A stretch of 64,000 nt of DNA from Vanilla planifolia (GCA_023846275.1 JAIUJO010000083.1:1451774-1515773), one strand, 5' to 3'; positions 46,345-59,552 are shown, numbered from the stretch's first letter. Notes: generated by a model from the sequence alone, not told the origin. Program-made: numbers and translations.

Positions 46345-48618
46345 GGGTAGGCAAAGATCACAAAGAACTAAATTGGTTGGCAAGGACTGGTGGGTTGGGG
46401 TAGGTTGACGCCGATGAAGCAAATCAACTGGTGTTCTTGAGTCAATTTGGGTCACATGGGTGTCGGGTTGTCTTATATTGTGATTGTGGGGGTGATGGTG
46501 GCAGATTTCAAAAGGCGACAAAATCAACAAAAAAAATTAATTTTAAATATTTTTTAAGCAAATTTCTACAAAATTTTATACCGATAAACTTATGAAACTG
46601 TTGTGATGCTAATGGATGTATGTTTGTGAGTTAATATTAGATGCTCCTACTTCATTTTGATGCTTTTCAAAAATATAACATGAAAATATGTCTTTTTTAA
46701 ATAATATAAAAATTGTTTACTAGTGTTTTTATATCACAGTTTTTAGATTTACCTATCATAAATAATGTATAATAAATGAAATAAAAAAATTTCAATACTT
46801 ATAATCACTATGAAAAGATATAAAAATTTATATCATTTTATAGATAAATTATAAATTAATTTACGAGTGTATTTGTATCATAGTTATCAAGTTTATCTAC
46901 TTAAATTGATGAGTTGATTTCCTTTTCTAATCTTATTCTTTTCTTGCTTTTCTATATGTCATGCATATGTCTTGTTCAACATATATCATGTATGTAGTAT
47001 TTTTAGCAAATAACTAAAATCGTATTAATTTCTTATAAACACTTAAGTTGTTGTCTTCGAATGTACTTATATGGTTTCTTTATTATATCATAAGATCTAT
47101 AAAAAATAAGCATTTTGAATTATATTAAACTTTTATAATCTCTCAGTTGTATCATCTAATTCCCAAAATTTGCACTCTATTATTCATTCCATTTTTGAAG
47201 ATGCACTTTGATCACTAGGATCATATTATACAATGATACCCCATTCTAACATAATTCATATTTCCCATTAAATACATAATACTTCCAATAACATTGTCCT
47301 ATATGATTTTTACTCTCTCTCTCTCTCTTTGTCCTACTATCTTTTTAATCATTCATATTACTATGATGCTCCCACTATAAAGTATGAACAATTCATTGTT
47401 CCTCTTTTCAGACAATATGATCCCTTGAGCATACCATATGTTTGTATTATTAATCCACCCTAATACATCATAACTTATAATGATGGGTTGGCAAGGATCA
47501 CAAAGAACTAAACTGATTGGCAAGGACTGGTGGGTTGGTGTAGGTTGACGATGGTCAAGCAAATCAACTAGTGTTCTTGAGTCAATTTGGGTCACATGGG
47601 TGTCGGGTTGGCTTATGCAGCGATAGTGGGGGTGATGGTGGCAGATTGCAAAAGGCGACAAAATGAACAAAAAAAATTTAATTTTAAGTATTTTTTAAGC
47701 AAATTTCAACCAAATTTTACACCGATAAACTTATGAAACTAGTGTGATGCTAATGGATGTATGTTTGTGAGCAAATATAAGACGCTCCTACGTCATTGAT
47801 TCATTTCAAAAATATAACATGAAAAAAATGTCATTTTTTAAATAATATAAAAACTGTTTACTATTGTTTTTATATCACAGTTTTTAGATTTACCTATCAT
47901 AAATAATGTATAATAAATGAAATAAAAAAATTTCAATACTTATAATCCCTATTAAAAGATATAAAAATTATATCATTTTATAGATAAATTATAAATTAAT
48001 TTACGAGTGCATTTTTATCATAGTTATCAAGTTTATCTACTTAAATCGATGAGTTGATTTCCTTTTCTAATCTTATTCTTTTCTTGCTTTTCTAGGTCAA
48101 CATATATCATATATGTAGTATTTTTAGTAAACAACTAAAATCATATTAACTTCTTATAAACACTTAAGTTGTTGTCTTGGAGTGTACTTATATGGTTTCT
48201 TTATTATATCATAAGATCTATAAAAAATAAGCATTTTGAATTATATTGAACTTTTATAATCTCTCAGTTGTATCATTTAATTCCGAAAATTAGCACTCTA
48301 TTTTTCATGCCATTTTTGGACATGCACTTTGATCACTGGGATCATATTATACAATGATACCCTATTGTAACATAATTCATTTTTCCCATTAAACACACAA
48401 TACTTCTCATAACATTATACTATATGATTTTTACTCTCTTTCTCTCCCCCTCCTATTGTCCTACTATCTTGTTAATCATTCATATTACTGTGATGCTCCC
48501 ACTATAAAGTATGAACAATTCATTGTTCCTCTTTTCAGACAATATGATCCCTTGAGCATGCCATATGTTTCTACTATTAATCCACCCTAATACAACATAA
48601 CTTATAAAGATACACAAC
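46345..48618 (+). repeat. Tandem duplication, two units of about 1,140 bp
   Basis: The strings AAAGAACTAAA, GGCAAGGACTGGTGGGTTGG, GAGTCAATTTGGGTCACATG, GGCGACAAAATCAAC and AAAAATAAGCATTTTGAATT occur in both units, the first ones at an offset of exactly 1,140 bases (46381 and 47521). Unit 1 is 46345-47484; unit 2 is 47485 to about 48618. Most positions agree, so the event is younger than the divergence of the two long-repeat copies. The first 195 bases of the unit are GC-richer and absent from copy 1 at 36.4-39 kb. Confidence 0.93.
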
Positions 48619-50134
48619 ATACAAGTTTGACTATAGTCTTTTCTCTCTCAAGAATTAACTATTTTGTCAATAGCTCTAACTAAACATCCAATATGATCAA
48701 CTCAGTTATATTTTATGTGATTTCATCTAAAATTCTTTACACGATCCTTCTAAAAAACATGTCTCATGCTTTTATTAAATCACTATTTCTTTCTTCCAAT
48801 GTGATTCCATGAATCATACTTATATGATTCTCACTGCTTGACCTTTAACCTGGCAGATCATCTGATACAATCATTATAATTATATCAATACAATGATATA
48901 TTTTACCTTAGTTACATCATACAAAGTCAATACCCATATTGTCTTCGTATAGTGAAGCTAACAACTCAACACATTGCACAAGTACAACACTCATATTGTC
49001 CTTATGTGATGAAATTGATATCCCAACCTATAACTTAAATTCTTCTCATACAAGTACAACTCCAAATTTTGTTTAATATGATTGTCTCATGACATCTTTC
49101 ATTATAGCATTTTGATCCTTTATTATTTTACATTTTAAACTAATCATATCATATAATGTAAATCAACATACATACAACGCACATTAATAACCAATATCTC
49201 TTATCCTTTATCTCTTGAGTTCACTTCAAATCACCATCAATTTATTTCATACTACATCATATTCAATTTAAACACAATTCTTACACAACCAATATTATTA
49301 TTTTTTTTTGCATAAATCAAAGTAAATTTAATAAAAAATCAATTTAAATACTTAAACTCTTCTTAGTTACTTAATTTCCTTTGTTATTTTCTTTTTGTAG
49401 TCTTTCTTCTTCTCCACTTATTTTCTATCTCTTCCCCGACCTAAAACAAGGCTTTTTTCAAAAGTTTCACAACTTCTCCTTCTTTCTTATAATTTTCTTT
49501 GTATACCCAAGTGTCTTCTTCACTCTTTCTCCTTTGTTAAATGAAAATTATAGCACAGTAACGATGCCCTTCTCAAATTTTTAAACTCTATTGGTCACCT
49601 CCTCCTAATGGTTCATGATAATGCTACTAAGCTCTTTGATAACCTTCACACACTCAAGTTCTCAATCACCTTCACTCATATAGACTACAACCCAATTTCT
49701 CTTCCATCGAATTTTATTAGTGTGCTAAAGGCCATCATTATTAATTTCATAATTGATTTGATTAAGGAAAAACATGTAAGTGATTTGATTAAGTGCATGT
49801 AAAATAAAAATATTTCTTTTATTTAATTAATTATGTCACATCTATTTCAGCCAAATAATTATCACTGAAATGCACTTCTACCACTATGCCAAATGTCATA
49901 AGAAGCTAGTAGAAAACTATAATCATAGAAATTAATATTTTATCATTCAATATTTTATTATCTATAATTCTATCTTCTATCAAGCTAATTATAATAATGC
50001 TAAAATTCTTAAAATTATAAATCTAGCATAGCATAATTTACTTTTTATTACTTATGATTCTACTCTCTACAAATTTATTTTAATCAAACACAAAATTTCA
50101 AATATTATAAATCCATCATAAACAATATCTTAGA

Positions 50135-50690
50135 AATTATAAGGAAGCTTATTATAGAAAGGAAGGCACTGCTACTTATGGAGAAGCCAAGAGGGAAGAT
50201 AAAGACCATCAAGTAAGAAAGAGGAGTAAAGAGAAGGGAACTATTAGGAGGGTCTCCATTAGAAGAGAAGAGATTACGAGAGAGAAAGGGTGAACCATCA
50301 AGTGAAAACAAAAAAGAGAGACATTAAAGCAAATAGAATAAGAGAGAGAAAAGGAAACATAATAACATGTATGCATTAGGAGCATATGGGAGAAAGGAAG
50401 AGTGTTGACCAAAAGGAAAAATGAGAAAGGAAAAGATAGAGGAGAGAGAGAGAGAGAGGAAAGTGAAGTATTATAGCAAAGTTTTGGGAAAAAAGAGAGA
50501 CATTGTGAGAAAGTTTGGAGGGGAGTGGAGAAAAAGGGAATTTTGTGGAAATTTTTAAGAAACAAATTGAGGAGCAAATCCAAAAGCAAAGTAAAAGGAA
50601 AAATAAATATTTGTGATGTTATCATATAAGAGAGAGAGAGAGAGAAAGAAAGAGAGATAAATCAATTACTTGGATAAAGGGGAGGAATTT
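50135..50690 (+). repeat. Purine-rich tract with GA microsatellites
   Basis: The plus strand is strongly biased to A and G for about 550 bases, with uninterrupted GAGAGA runs at 50438-50456 and 50628-50645. The 138-codon minus-strand frame here (50209-50625), rich in Ser, Phe and Leu, is a direct result of this bias and is not taken as a gene. Confidence 0.85.
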
Positions 50691-53269
50691 GAAAAAAATC
50701 CAATAGCAACTAGTGAATCAAGGAAGATAATGAATTAAGCTAGTGAAGGCTTCATGAATACAAATCAAATTGTTTGGTGTGACTATTACATCACAAAATT
50801 AGTCACCAATGTTGCGTATCATAGGTGCATTATTATGATGTATTGGTGGATGTTGTTTTATTACTTTTAGTTTGGATTTAAAAAAGAAAAAGATTATTGG
50901 TTGACATAGTTGCACATGCATTACATTTATGATATATTACTATTAGTGACATGTTTGTAAAATATATTCTTGTTTAAGCAAATGTTTCATGGGTGACTAT
51001 TTGCTTGGATGTAAACCATGTTTGTTAGTCAAAGTTAAGATTATCATGTTTTATTTCAAGTTAGTATTGACAAGCTTAAAACTATTATGGGATGTTTCAT
51101 ATGTTTTGGTATTATGTGAGTTATATTTATAAAAAATTAAGACATCATTAAAATAACTATGAAATTATAAAAGAATTATTGTGAAATTCCTCAAAAAGAA
51201 AACAAAACATATATAAAAATGACTCAAGGGTGTTACTTAGGTCAAATAGGGCCTCTCAAGTGTGCATCCTAAATTTAATATGAGATTCTTTAAAATAGAA
51301 TAGTAAATTTTCATGAGAAATTGATTAATGAGTTGTTACTCTAATAGAATGAGGCTCACTAGAGTGCACTTTTAGTTTGTTGTTTCATCATAAGGTGTTG
51401 CTAAGGCTCCTTGGAATTTTAAACTTAAGGTCAAGAGATCATTGATGATTAAGAAAAAGATAAATTGATCCTTTGAAATATTAAAATTAACAAAAGAATA
51501 GTGTTTCATTACATATAGTGAGAGCATTTCTTTACTATGTTTGTTTATGTTATTAATTTTAATATTTTGCAAATACTATAATATTTTATTTGACCTAACA
51601 TGTGGCATAAGCCAAAGATGTACGCTATATAGGTTTTTTTATTAATCTAATGTCATGTGCTTAGTTTTTCTTTGGGGTTAATAATTTTTGGTAAAATCTT
51701 AAGCACGTCATGAGACTTCAGGGGATAAGTAAGAGGTCATGGATTTTTTTGAATTTAATTTGTCTTAGAATTCTTGTATTAGGAAAGTTTTGTTAATGTA
51801 TAACACTATAATAAAAACAAGGATATGGGTCATATTTTAGTGCTTATATTTTATTTATATTGCAATAGTTGTTGTACGAACACAAATGTAAAAATAAAAC
51901 ATATATCTTTTATTTGGCATTAACTAGAATTCAAACCTATCTCATATGATTGGATTTACAAAACAAAGATTTGACAAGTTGGTAATGCTAATTTCGACCA
52001 CCAATACATCATACAACTACACATATGATACACAATATTGCTTACCTCTATTTCGATTTGTAGTGGTCACACCAAAGATTTGATATTAAAATTTATATCA
52101 ATCTTCTACTTTAGAAGTTATAATAGTTGTTATAATATTTCTCATAAATTTTAGTTCTCTCTTGTGATTTGTTTATTTGGCTATCCCAAATGCTTCAACA
52201 ACACCTCCTCTTACACTCCTTTCTCTAACTCTAGGACAAAGCAATTTCTATCCTTATCACTTATCAACTCTCAAACTCCCTCTAAATAGTCAAGTCTCTC
52301 CAAAGAACACCATGCCACTCTTTTACTTAGAATTTGAAAGTTTGTCATTGATTCGGGTCATTGATAATTGGGTTTCTTCTAGTGGTTCTTGGATTAGGTT
52401 TTAGGGTAATTAAGAATTTTTAGGAGTTTAGGAATTAATTAAATTTTATTTAAATCAAAATTAAAAAATTTATAATATTCCATATGCTTTACAATCAATT
52501 AAGTCCCCAAAAGTTAACAAATTAATTTTGTGTGATTCATATTAATGAGCTCTACTTGTTAAGAAAATTTCTTCCTTTTTGTTAACATTTAAAATTTTTA
52601 ATAATTTTTTAAACTAAAAATCCTCAACAAATTTATTGTATTATTTTTCTATTTTTTGACATGTCATACCTCCTTTTTTATGAAATATGATTATTTGAAA
52701 AAGTATAAAATAATACTTCAAAAATTTTTAAAAACTCTCCAAAAATCCAATTAATTCCCAAAAAATAACAAATTTAATTGGTTGGTACACAACATCACGA
52801 TAGTTAGGAGAGTAAAAATACTTGTTAGGGAAGAATTTTGAAGCATCTTTTAAATTAATTTTCTTTTAATTTTAAAATTTGTGTCAAAATGGCTTCTAAA
52901 ATTTTTTAATTTTGCATATTGAAAACTTGATTGTGCCTGTCATTCATGTTTTCAAAAATTACTTTTTTAAAACATAAATTTATTAAATTTTACATATAAC
53001 ATGAAATTTTAATTTATTTTTAAAAAAATTAAAAAATGAAAAGAATTTTATAATAATTATTATTCTTTTGAAATAGTATTCTTTAATATCATTTTAAATT
53101 AACATTTTTTATTATTTAATTTAAATTTTAATTACAATAATATAAAATTTAACTTTAAATATATAAATAAGAAATTTAAATATTTGTCAGTTGACCAATT
53201 CAACACAAGTTGATGTCCTTGCTTCAATTTCAAATAATTCTCAAAAAACTTCATGACAATACGACTAAA
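50691..53269. other. AT-rich intergenic DNA
   Basis: No gene was recognised. A 75-codon plus frame at 52177-52404 has no known relatives. The part at 52.6-53.2 kb is almost entirely A and T. Confidence 0.55.
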
Positions 53270-53319
53270 ATAACATGAAACCATCGAAAACATCAACATA
53301 TCACATATGCAAACATAAA

Positions 53320-53765
53320 GGATTCTTCAAGCTTGACCTAAAACTGGAACATGCTCGGCCTGCTCTTAGTCATCCTAGCCTGCCCATAGGCTTCACCATT
53401 GTCCATCCACTTGCTGTTCCTGAAGCCGCATGCAAAGGCGTAAACCACCAGGAGGATGATTAGGATCATGATGTTGATGACCGACACCTTCCTCCAACTA
53501 TGTTGTAGCATCGCTAAGACGATTTCCACTTTGAAGAGAAGGCTTCTTTGACGGGAAAGATGAAGTACGGGGAGTTGCCTTTGCCTTCAGCCATTACGGC
53601 AGGAGGATCAAGGTAGAATAGACTCCCTCAGCATCAGATCTTGAGCAGCAGTCTGGTACCCGTACAACGATGGAAGGGAATGCAGTAGGAGCTAGGCTCA
53701 TGGAGGGGAGAAGAATATGCACCCTCGGCCATGCGAGGACCAATTGTTGCAGCATGAAGCTAAAA
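53320..53765 (-). pseudogene. GC-richer coding fragment with one membrane span, unidentified
   Basis: Within very AT-rich DNA, this block is much richer in G and C. On the minus strand an ATG at 53594 opens MAEGKGNSPYFIFPVKEAF. The same protein appears to continue in another frame from 53529, with WRKVSVINIMILIILLVVY, AFACGFRNSKWMDN and the end RPSMFQF at a stop near 53338. The hydrophobic part of about 17 residues looks like a transmembrane helix. One frameshift near 53520 separates the two parts. I do not recognise the family. A truncated or captured nuclear gene is likely. Confidence 0.5.
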
Positions 53766-53779
53766 AAAATACCATTAAC

Positions 53780-53885
53780 CCATAAAATTTCTTTAACAAT
53801 TGAATTCATTTTTAATATTTTATAATTTATTTTGATATATTAAATTTATGCTTAACTATAAATATTAGAGTTCATATGTCTTTTG
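53780..53885 (+). repeat. Dispersed AT-rich repeat, copy 2
   Basis: This is the counterpart of 25285-25410, including ATAAAATTTCTTTAACAATT, GAATTCATTTTTAATATTTT and TATATTAAATTTATGCTTAA. It begins just to the right of the GC-richer coding fragment. Confidence 0.7.
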
Positions 53886-56800
53886 TGTGATACCTCTTGA
53901 ACGAGAACTGCTTATTTAACCTTGGAGAGGTTTAGTTAACACGAAGCCATGAAATGTTTCTCCAAAGAAGTATTTTTGGAATGAGATTCATAGGATTTCC
54001 CCAACTAAGCATATCACACACTTGACAGTGGAGGGAAGATTCGATTCATTCATATATTGATTGCAATTTGACAAATGTTTTGTAGCTCAAAATCTCTTTT
54101 AAATTGCAACAATTTCTTAATCATATATATGCTTTTTCTAATTGATCCACTAGAGAGATTATTATTTCATTCAAATTTAAAAATTATTAATCTAAAGGTT
54201 AACCTCACTTTCAAAACCATAATCCAAAGAAAGGGGTATTCAAATAATAGAGAAATAAGTGATCATTGTTATGAAATATGAAGTAAAACAAACAATAAGG
54301 GAGAGGTAAATTATGTGTTTAAAGAATTTTTTGATTTTGAAAATTAGAAGAATAAATTTTTAGCTTTAAAATATAATTTTATTTGATAAATATTATCAAC
54401 GAAATAAGATTACTAAATAATAAACAAAATGCATTAAAAATGTTTAGGAAGTTTAGCCAAAATCTTTGACTATCCCCGATCCCTGATCGGGTTTCTCAAC
54501 TCTAAAAGTTAAAAAGCTTTCAATGTTCCTAGAGAAGTTTAGGCAAGTATGTATACTTTCAATATTAATCTTTTTTTAAAAAAAAACCTAACACTAAATC
54601 AAAGAAAAATTATATCTTAATATTTTTTTTATCCTTTAGACTTCACTAGGCCTACAACATAACCTCTTGATGTTCTTTTTCTGATCCTAGAGCCTTCACT
54701 AGGCTTACAACATCCTTTCACGATTTCTTCCTTTTAAGATCTTTTTTGAGATAACTTTAAGATTCTATTAGAAGATATAACCCTTTTTTGAAGGAGGGAT
54801 TCACTCCAATATGATATTTAGAGATAAGGAATACTAAGTTCTCACAATACATTTGTTTCCACCTATGGTATCCATTGTCGTCCAATGTGTTGCACAATCA
54901 CCTTCTGCTTGCGATTGTCGTTCATGCTCCAATGCCCTTCTCAATGTAAAATTAAATATTTCCTTCAATCTACAATACGAACTAGCATACTTGACACAAT
55001 TTTTTACAAACGTCTTGTTGACAACACCTCTCAATCCTCGTCAAATGAGAAAATCTTCTCTTCTTTGTGAAGCATCATGCTTTGTTGTCATTAAAAGAAA
55101 ATTGCGTCATGGTGCCACATGTAACCATTATCAAAATCATTTGACAAGCTTGAAGTTGCACAAATTAGAGACCACCATGTCAACTAAAATTGCTTTGACT
55201 TGACCTTTGCACGACAATGAATCCAATTATTATACATGGATGCAAATTCAACATCGCCTCCAAATCAAGCGTAGTCACTAGAATTGATTGCATTAGCATT
55301 CATCATTAGAGATAACATTCACAAATACCTTCTTAACTTAGATTTGAATAGAAACAACTCAAGGGTAGTCCCCTCCTCTACAACCTTATTGTCTTTATAA
55401 ACTTCTCATCATTAATGATAAACTACGGTCAAGTTCCTTCAACCTAACAAAAATCACATTATTCTTAATAACAACACAAATCCCATTTTCCCTTTCTGAT
55501 TATCATCCTTGCCCCTCAATCTCAATTTAAAACATAACTCCCAACAATATCTCTTGATGTAACTAAGTCTCCAAGAAAGACAAAATTAAAAAACTTTGAA
55601 AAAATGGAAATGCCTTAATTTAAGGATTCCTTCTTTTTATTTTTGCTTTTGAAGCCATCATCCTTTGGCATCCAAACTCAACCATAATTATTCTCAATAG
55701 CAATTATAAACATGATTGATTGCCCATTACTGTTGAAGAGATAGAATGATAACCATGACAATCTAAGTAAACCTATCAAATGCTTCATCAAGAAGCTCTT
55801 CTTTCCAAGATTCAACATAAGAGACCACTCATCTCCAAAATTATGAGTTATAATCTTGCATCAACTACCTTCATGGTTATCAAGCTATGCTACTTAATCT
55901 ATCTAGCTTCCTCATAGCTGGGATAAAACTTCCATAGAAACTACTTGAATTGACTTCAGCTACAAATTTTTACAACTCTAGAATACAAAAGATTGTTTCA
56001 TCATGCGAATGCATAATAAATTAGTTTTTCAAAGGACCTCTTGCTGAAATTGGTACACTTAAAGATGCAAAAATACATTTCCAACTATCTAGCCATACAT
56101 TCTACTTGCTTACATCAACCACTACAAGATAGGATGCTTATCTTAGCCATTACTTTGAAAGATTTCAAGAAATCATTGTCGCTTGAAGCCATAAGATCAC
56201 AATGGTCATCATTCCATCACCTAAAGTTCTTTCTTCTTCAACTCTTGTCATCATCTATGCTTCTTCTTAAAGTGGACTCATCTCCAACTATCAACGATCC
56301 TCAAAATTATGTTTCATCACCTCATGTCTCATCATCTCCATCAAAAGTTGTAGTTGTTGAGTTAGAAAAGCCACATGCTCTAGAAATGATATAAATATTT
56401 ATCTTACTAAGTCATTTTTCTTCTCATGTTGCCTTTATACACAAGAATATTTCCACATCTCATGTAGACCATTCATTTACCAAGATCTATACTAGGTAAG
56501 ATCTAATACTCTAACGATAAAATATGATCCATCTTATAGATAGAATGAATACATTGCCACAACAAAAACATGTAGAAAGAAATAAAATGCAATACAAATT
56601 AGTTACATAGAGAAACTCTAACTTTTCAATTAAAGAAAACCTAAACTAGTCTACTTATGAAGTAAATTCTCAAAAACTTGCAATAAGTTCAAAGAAAACA
56701 CCTCTCACCTAGAAAAATTATTCACGATACCCTCAATCATGAAATCACATGACACTCTAAAGTACAAAGTCACTTACACCAATACCAAGAACTCCTCCAC

Positions 56801-59552
56801 AAATCATTTTTATAGTCTAAAAGCTCTTAGTAACAAGAATTAAGAGATATACATAAAACATCTAATCAAAACTAACTAAGAAACAAATAAAACAAAAATC
56901 ATGGCCATTAAATATCAAATACTAATTTGATGCATTCAAATTCAAAATTTGTGCTTACCCAAATGTCCTTGCACAACTATAATAAATTTGGAGTAACTTC
57001 TTTCACAAATATTGAATTTAGTTATTAAAAATAGAGTTAGAAATCCAACAAAATTTTCTAAATCTTTCTTGTTCATTACTCGATAAAAATCGAATTGAAA
57101 TGAATCCAAAAATCACCAAAAGTGTTTGATGTGATTTGATTCCCATGTGTACTTGCCTTGATTGCCCTTGCGGGCACTCTATTTACTTATAAATTAGGGG
57201 AGATATCACTATCTTTTTTCATTTTATTATTTTAATAATTCAAGAAGATCTTTTATTCTCACAAAGTAAGTCAAAGTTTTCTTTTTTTCTTTTAAACTAA
57301 TAAGCAAAGATGTTTTGGGCAAATTCAAAATAAATATTTCTAAGCAACAAATCATTAAACACAGCATTTCAACAACACTTAAGACCACTATTCAAACTTC
57401 TTTTTCATTAAATTGTTTAATATTGAATAGGGTCCAACCAGTATTGAACAAATATCTCTCAAATGATGTGAATCAAGAATTTGTCCATGCTACAAAGTAT
57501 CAGGCTTTTTTCCATTCTATCATCCATTTGTTATCCTCAAATATTTTCAATTATTTCAGCATTAGTAAACCATGAATATTGCATCCATAACCATGCCATC
57601 GCTAACAATGTCTGCCTCACTATATGCATGTTAGTCTTTACATTCCAAAATTTTTGAAACACTACCTTCTTCATCTAAAGAATAAATGGATCAACCCCTC
57701 TATATGCATCTCAGTCTTCAAATTCCAAAATTTTTGAAGCACTACCTTCATCATCTAATGAATAAATGGATCAATAATTTAAGGTTTGTTTAGCTTTAAA
57801 AATTATCCAATATATTAATAAAAGATTTTTATGTTTAATTGATTATCAGTTTTGTTTTCTACATTTTTCATTTGAATCTTTAACGTCTCTTGTGACATCC
57901 TTATATATTTCAGTCTCTGAATTATTTTAATTTAAGCTTTGAAGTATGCTCTTTATTAAATACTAAAGTGCCCATCCACTGAATGATATTCCAAAAGATA
58001 TTACCATTTTTGTAATGCACATCTCAAGGCAATTGTTTGTATAGAATTCATTTCATGATCAATATTTTTCAAAGAGAAATTTCTTTTAAAATATCAAGCA
58101 CAACAATTTATGAATATAGTTGTACTACATACCCTCACAAATGAGTGAACGTTATGAATTTGAATAATATATGCCCTTCTCCCCTTTCATTCCATATCTA
58201 TATGTAGATTGTGTTTCGAATAAAACTTTCCAGGTATGTAATTTATGTGCTAATGAGTCGCGTATGAACTGGAGGTTCCAGTTCAAATAGGGGCAAATTC
58301 TTCAAATTCTCTTAAAAAATATAAATGGTGCAAACATTCTCCTCATTTCTTTTGAATGCCAAGGCTAAATCATTAATTTCTAAACTTATTAAGAGAAAAA
58401 GATAAAAGCATACCTTATAATATTTCTCAGTTAATTGGTCACATCAAAGTAGATGTATTAAGAATCATTGGCTTTTAAGCAATGTAGATAAATGCCATAC
58501 TTATTTGGCATATATTTTGTGTTTTGTTACTTGATTTCATAGTTTTCTAAGATCAAGTTGAAGGATTTTAGGTTATTTCAGTAATTCTCTTGGTTTTATT
58601 GGAAATATTGGTAAAAAAAATAAGTTGAATTAATTCGTTAGCAGAGTTGATCATTTCATCTCTACTTAATGATACTTGTGTATGGCATATACAGCCTCTT
58701 TATATTCCTAAAAATTCCTTCTTTTGTCACTTAGCCGATGCATGCATCATAAACATACCCATTGGTCCGAAACTTGTTATTCAAAAGTATAGTTTAACTC
58801 TCTTATATTTTTTTATTATGACTAATTTGAAGTCAATGTAATGCTTGTTTATCACTAGAGGCTATAATCCTTGTTTAGGAACATATATATTTTTTAAGGC
58901 ATCAAAGTTTATAGCAAACTGAGTTAAATCATGACAACAGTTTTCCAATTTGGACACTTTCTCAATCAAGAAAATGGGAAGGTTTTTTATGAATAAAAAC
59001 TGTCAAATTAAAAGCACGTTTTGTGAGAATAACAGAACTCATGTTGTCCTTTTCTTTTAAAATTAAGTTCTTGTACTATGGTAAACTGATATCTGATATT
59101 TTGATCCTTACAAGTACTATAAATAAAACAAAATATATTATAGAATGTATCACTGTATGCATATGCTAATGTATGCATCCTCATGCACGTGCATATACTG
59201 AAGATAAGATTGATCATAATTAGATTATAACACGAAATTCTGTTCCTGATTTGAGTTGAAAGCTTCATTTTTTGGCTGATACTAGGGATAATACTAAAAT
59301 TCTTGCAACATATAGTCAAATGTATTGGCAATACAAGCGAAAGCATGCCAATTCTTGCAATTTTAGTGCAAAATGGACTCTATATAATTACAACTCAACC
59401 ATTTAATTAATAGAAGCACTATAAAAATTAAAACAACCTCATTAGGTCATATTTTTTAATAACATATAATTTATAAGGGCACAACTTAGATTGATAATGG
59501 TTTCTCTTTGCCAAGGGTATAAAAAAATATCAAAGGCATAAAATATAATACT
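53886..59552. other. Intergenic DNA, mostly unassigned
   Basis: Two related passages of about 55 bases near 54636-54720 both contain TTCACTAGGC(C/T)TACAACAT. Frames of 116 codons (54853-55203), 117 codons (56041-56394) and 86 codons (57315-57575), all plus strand, match nothing I know. Fragments of a decayed retroelement are possible, but no diagnostic motif was found. Hairpins are at 54474-54490 and 58268-58286. Confidence 0.4.
57621..57774 (+). repeat. Two-unit tandem repeat, 80 bp per unit
   Basis: TATATGCATGTTAGTCTT at 57621 and TATATGCATCTCAGTCTT at 57701 start two near-identical units. Both contain CCAAAATTTTTGAA, ACTACCTTC and AATAAATGGATCAA. Confidence 0.92.

Larger units (their letters stand above)
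44850..50000 (+). repeat. Unnamed long AT-rich repeat, copy 2 (with internal duplication)
   Basis: This is homologous to 36440-39070 along its length. The order is: minisatellite part (44870-45240), the TATCATAAATAATGTATAAT block, the AAAATAAGCATTTTGAATTATAT block, the TTTTCTCTCTCAAGAATTAA block (48640), and the pyrimidine-rich TTCTTCTCCACTTATTTTC block (49400). It is longer than copy 1 mainly because 1,140 bases are duplicated. No coding capacity was recognised. Confidence 0.72.

Noticed and set aside
50209-50625. 138-codon minus-strand frame rich in Ser, Leu and Phe
   Set aside because: It is the complement of a purine-rich tract with GA repeats; composition alone explains its openness.
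54853-55203. 116-codon plus-strand frame, and its minus-strand counterpart
   Set aside because: Considered as a transposase or plant cysteine-rich protein; no diagnostic residues could be aligned.
56041-56394. 117-codon plus-strand frame, Ser-rich at the end
   Set aside because: No recognisable domain; surrounding DNA has no reverse transcriptase or protease motif to support a retroelement polyprotein.
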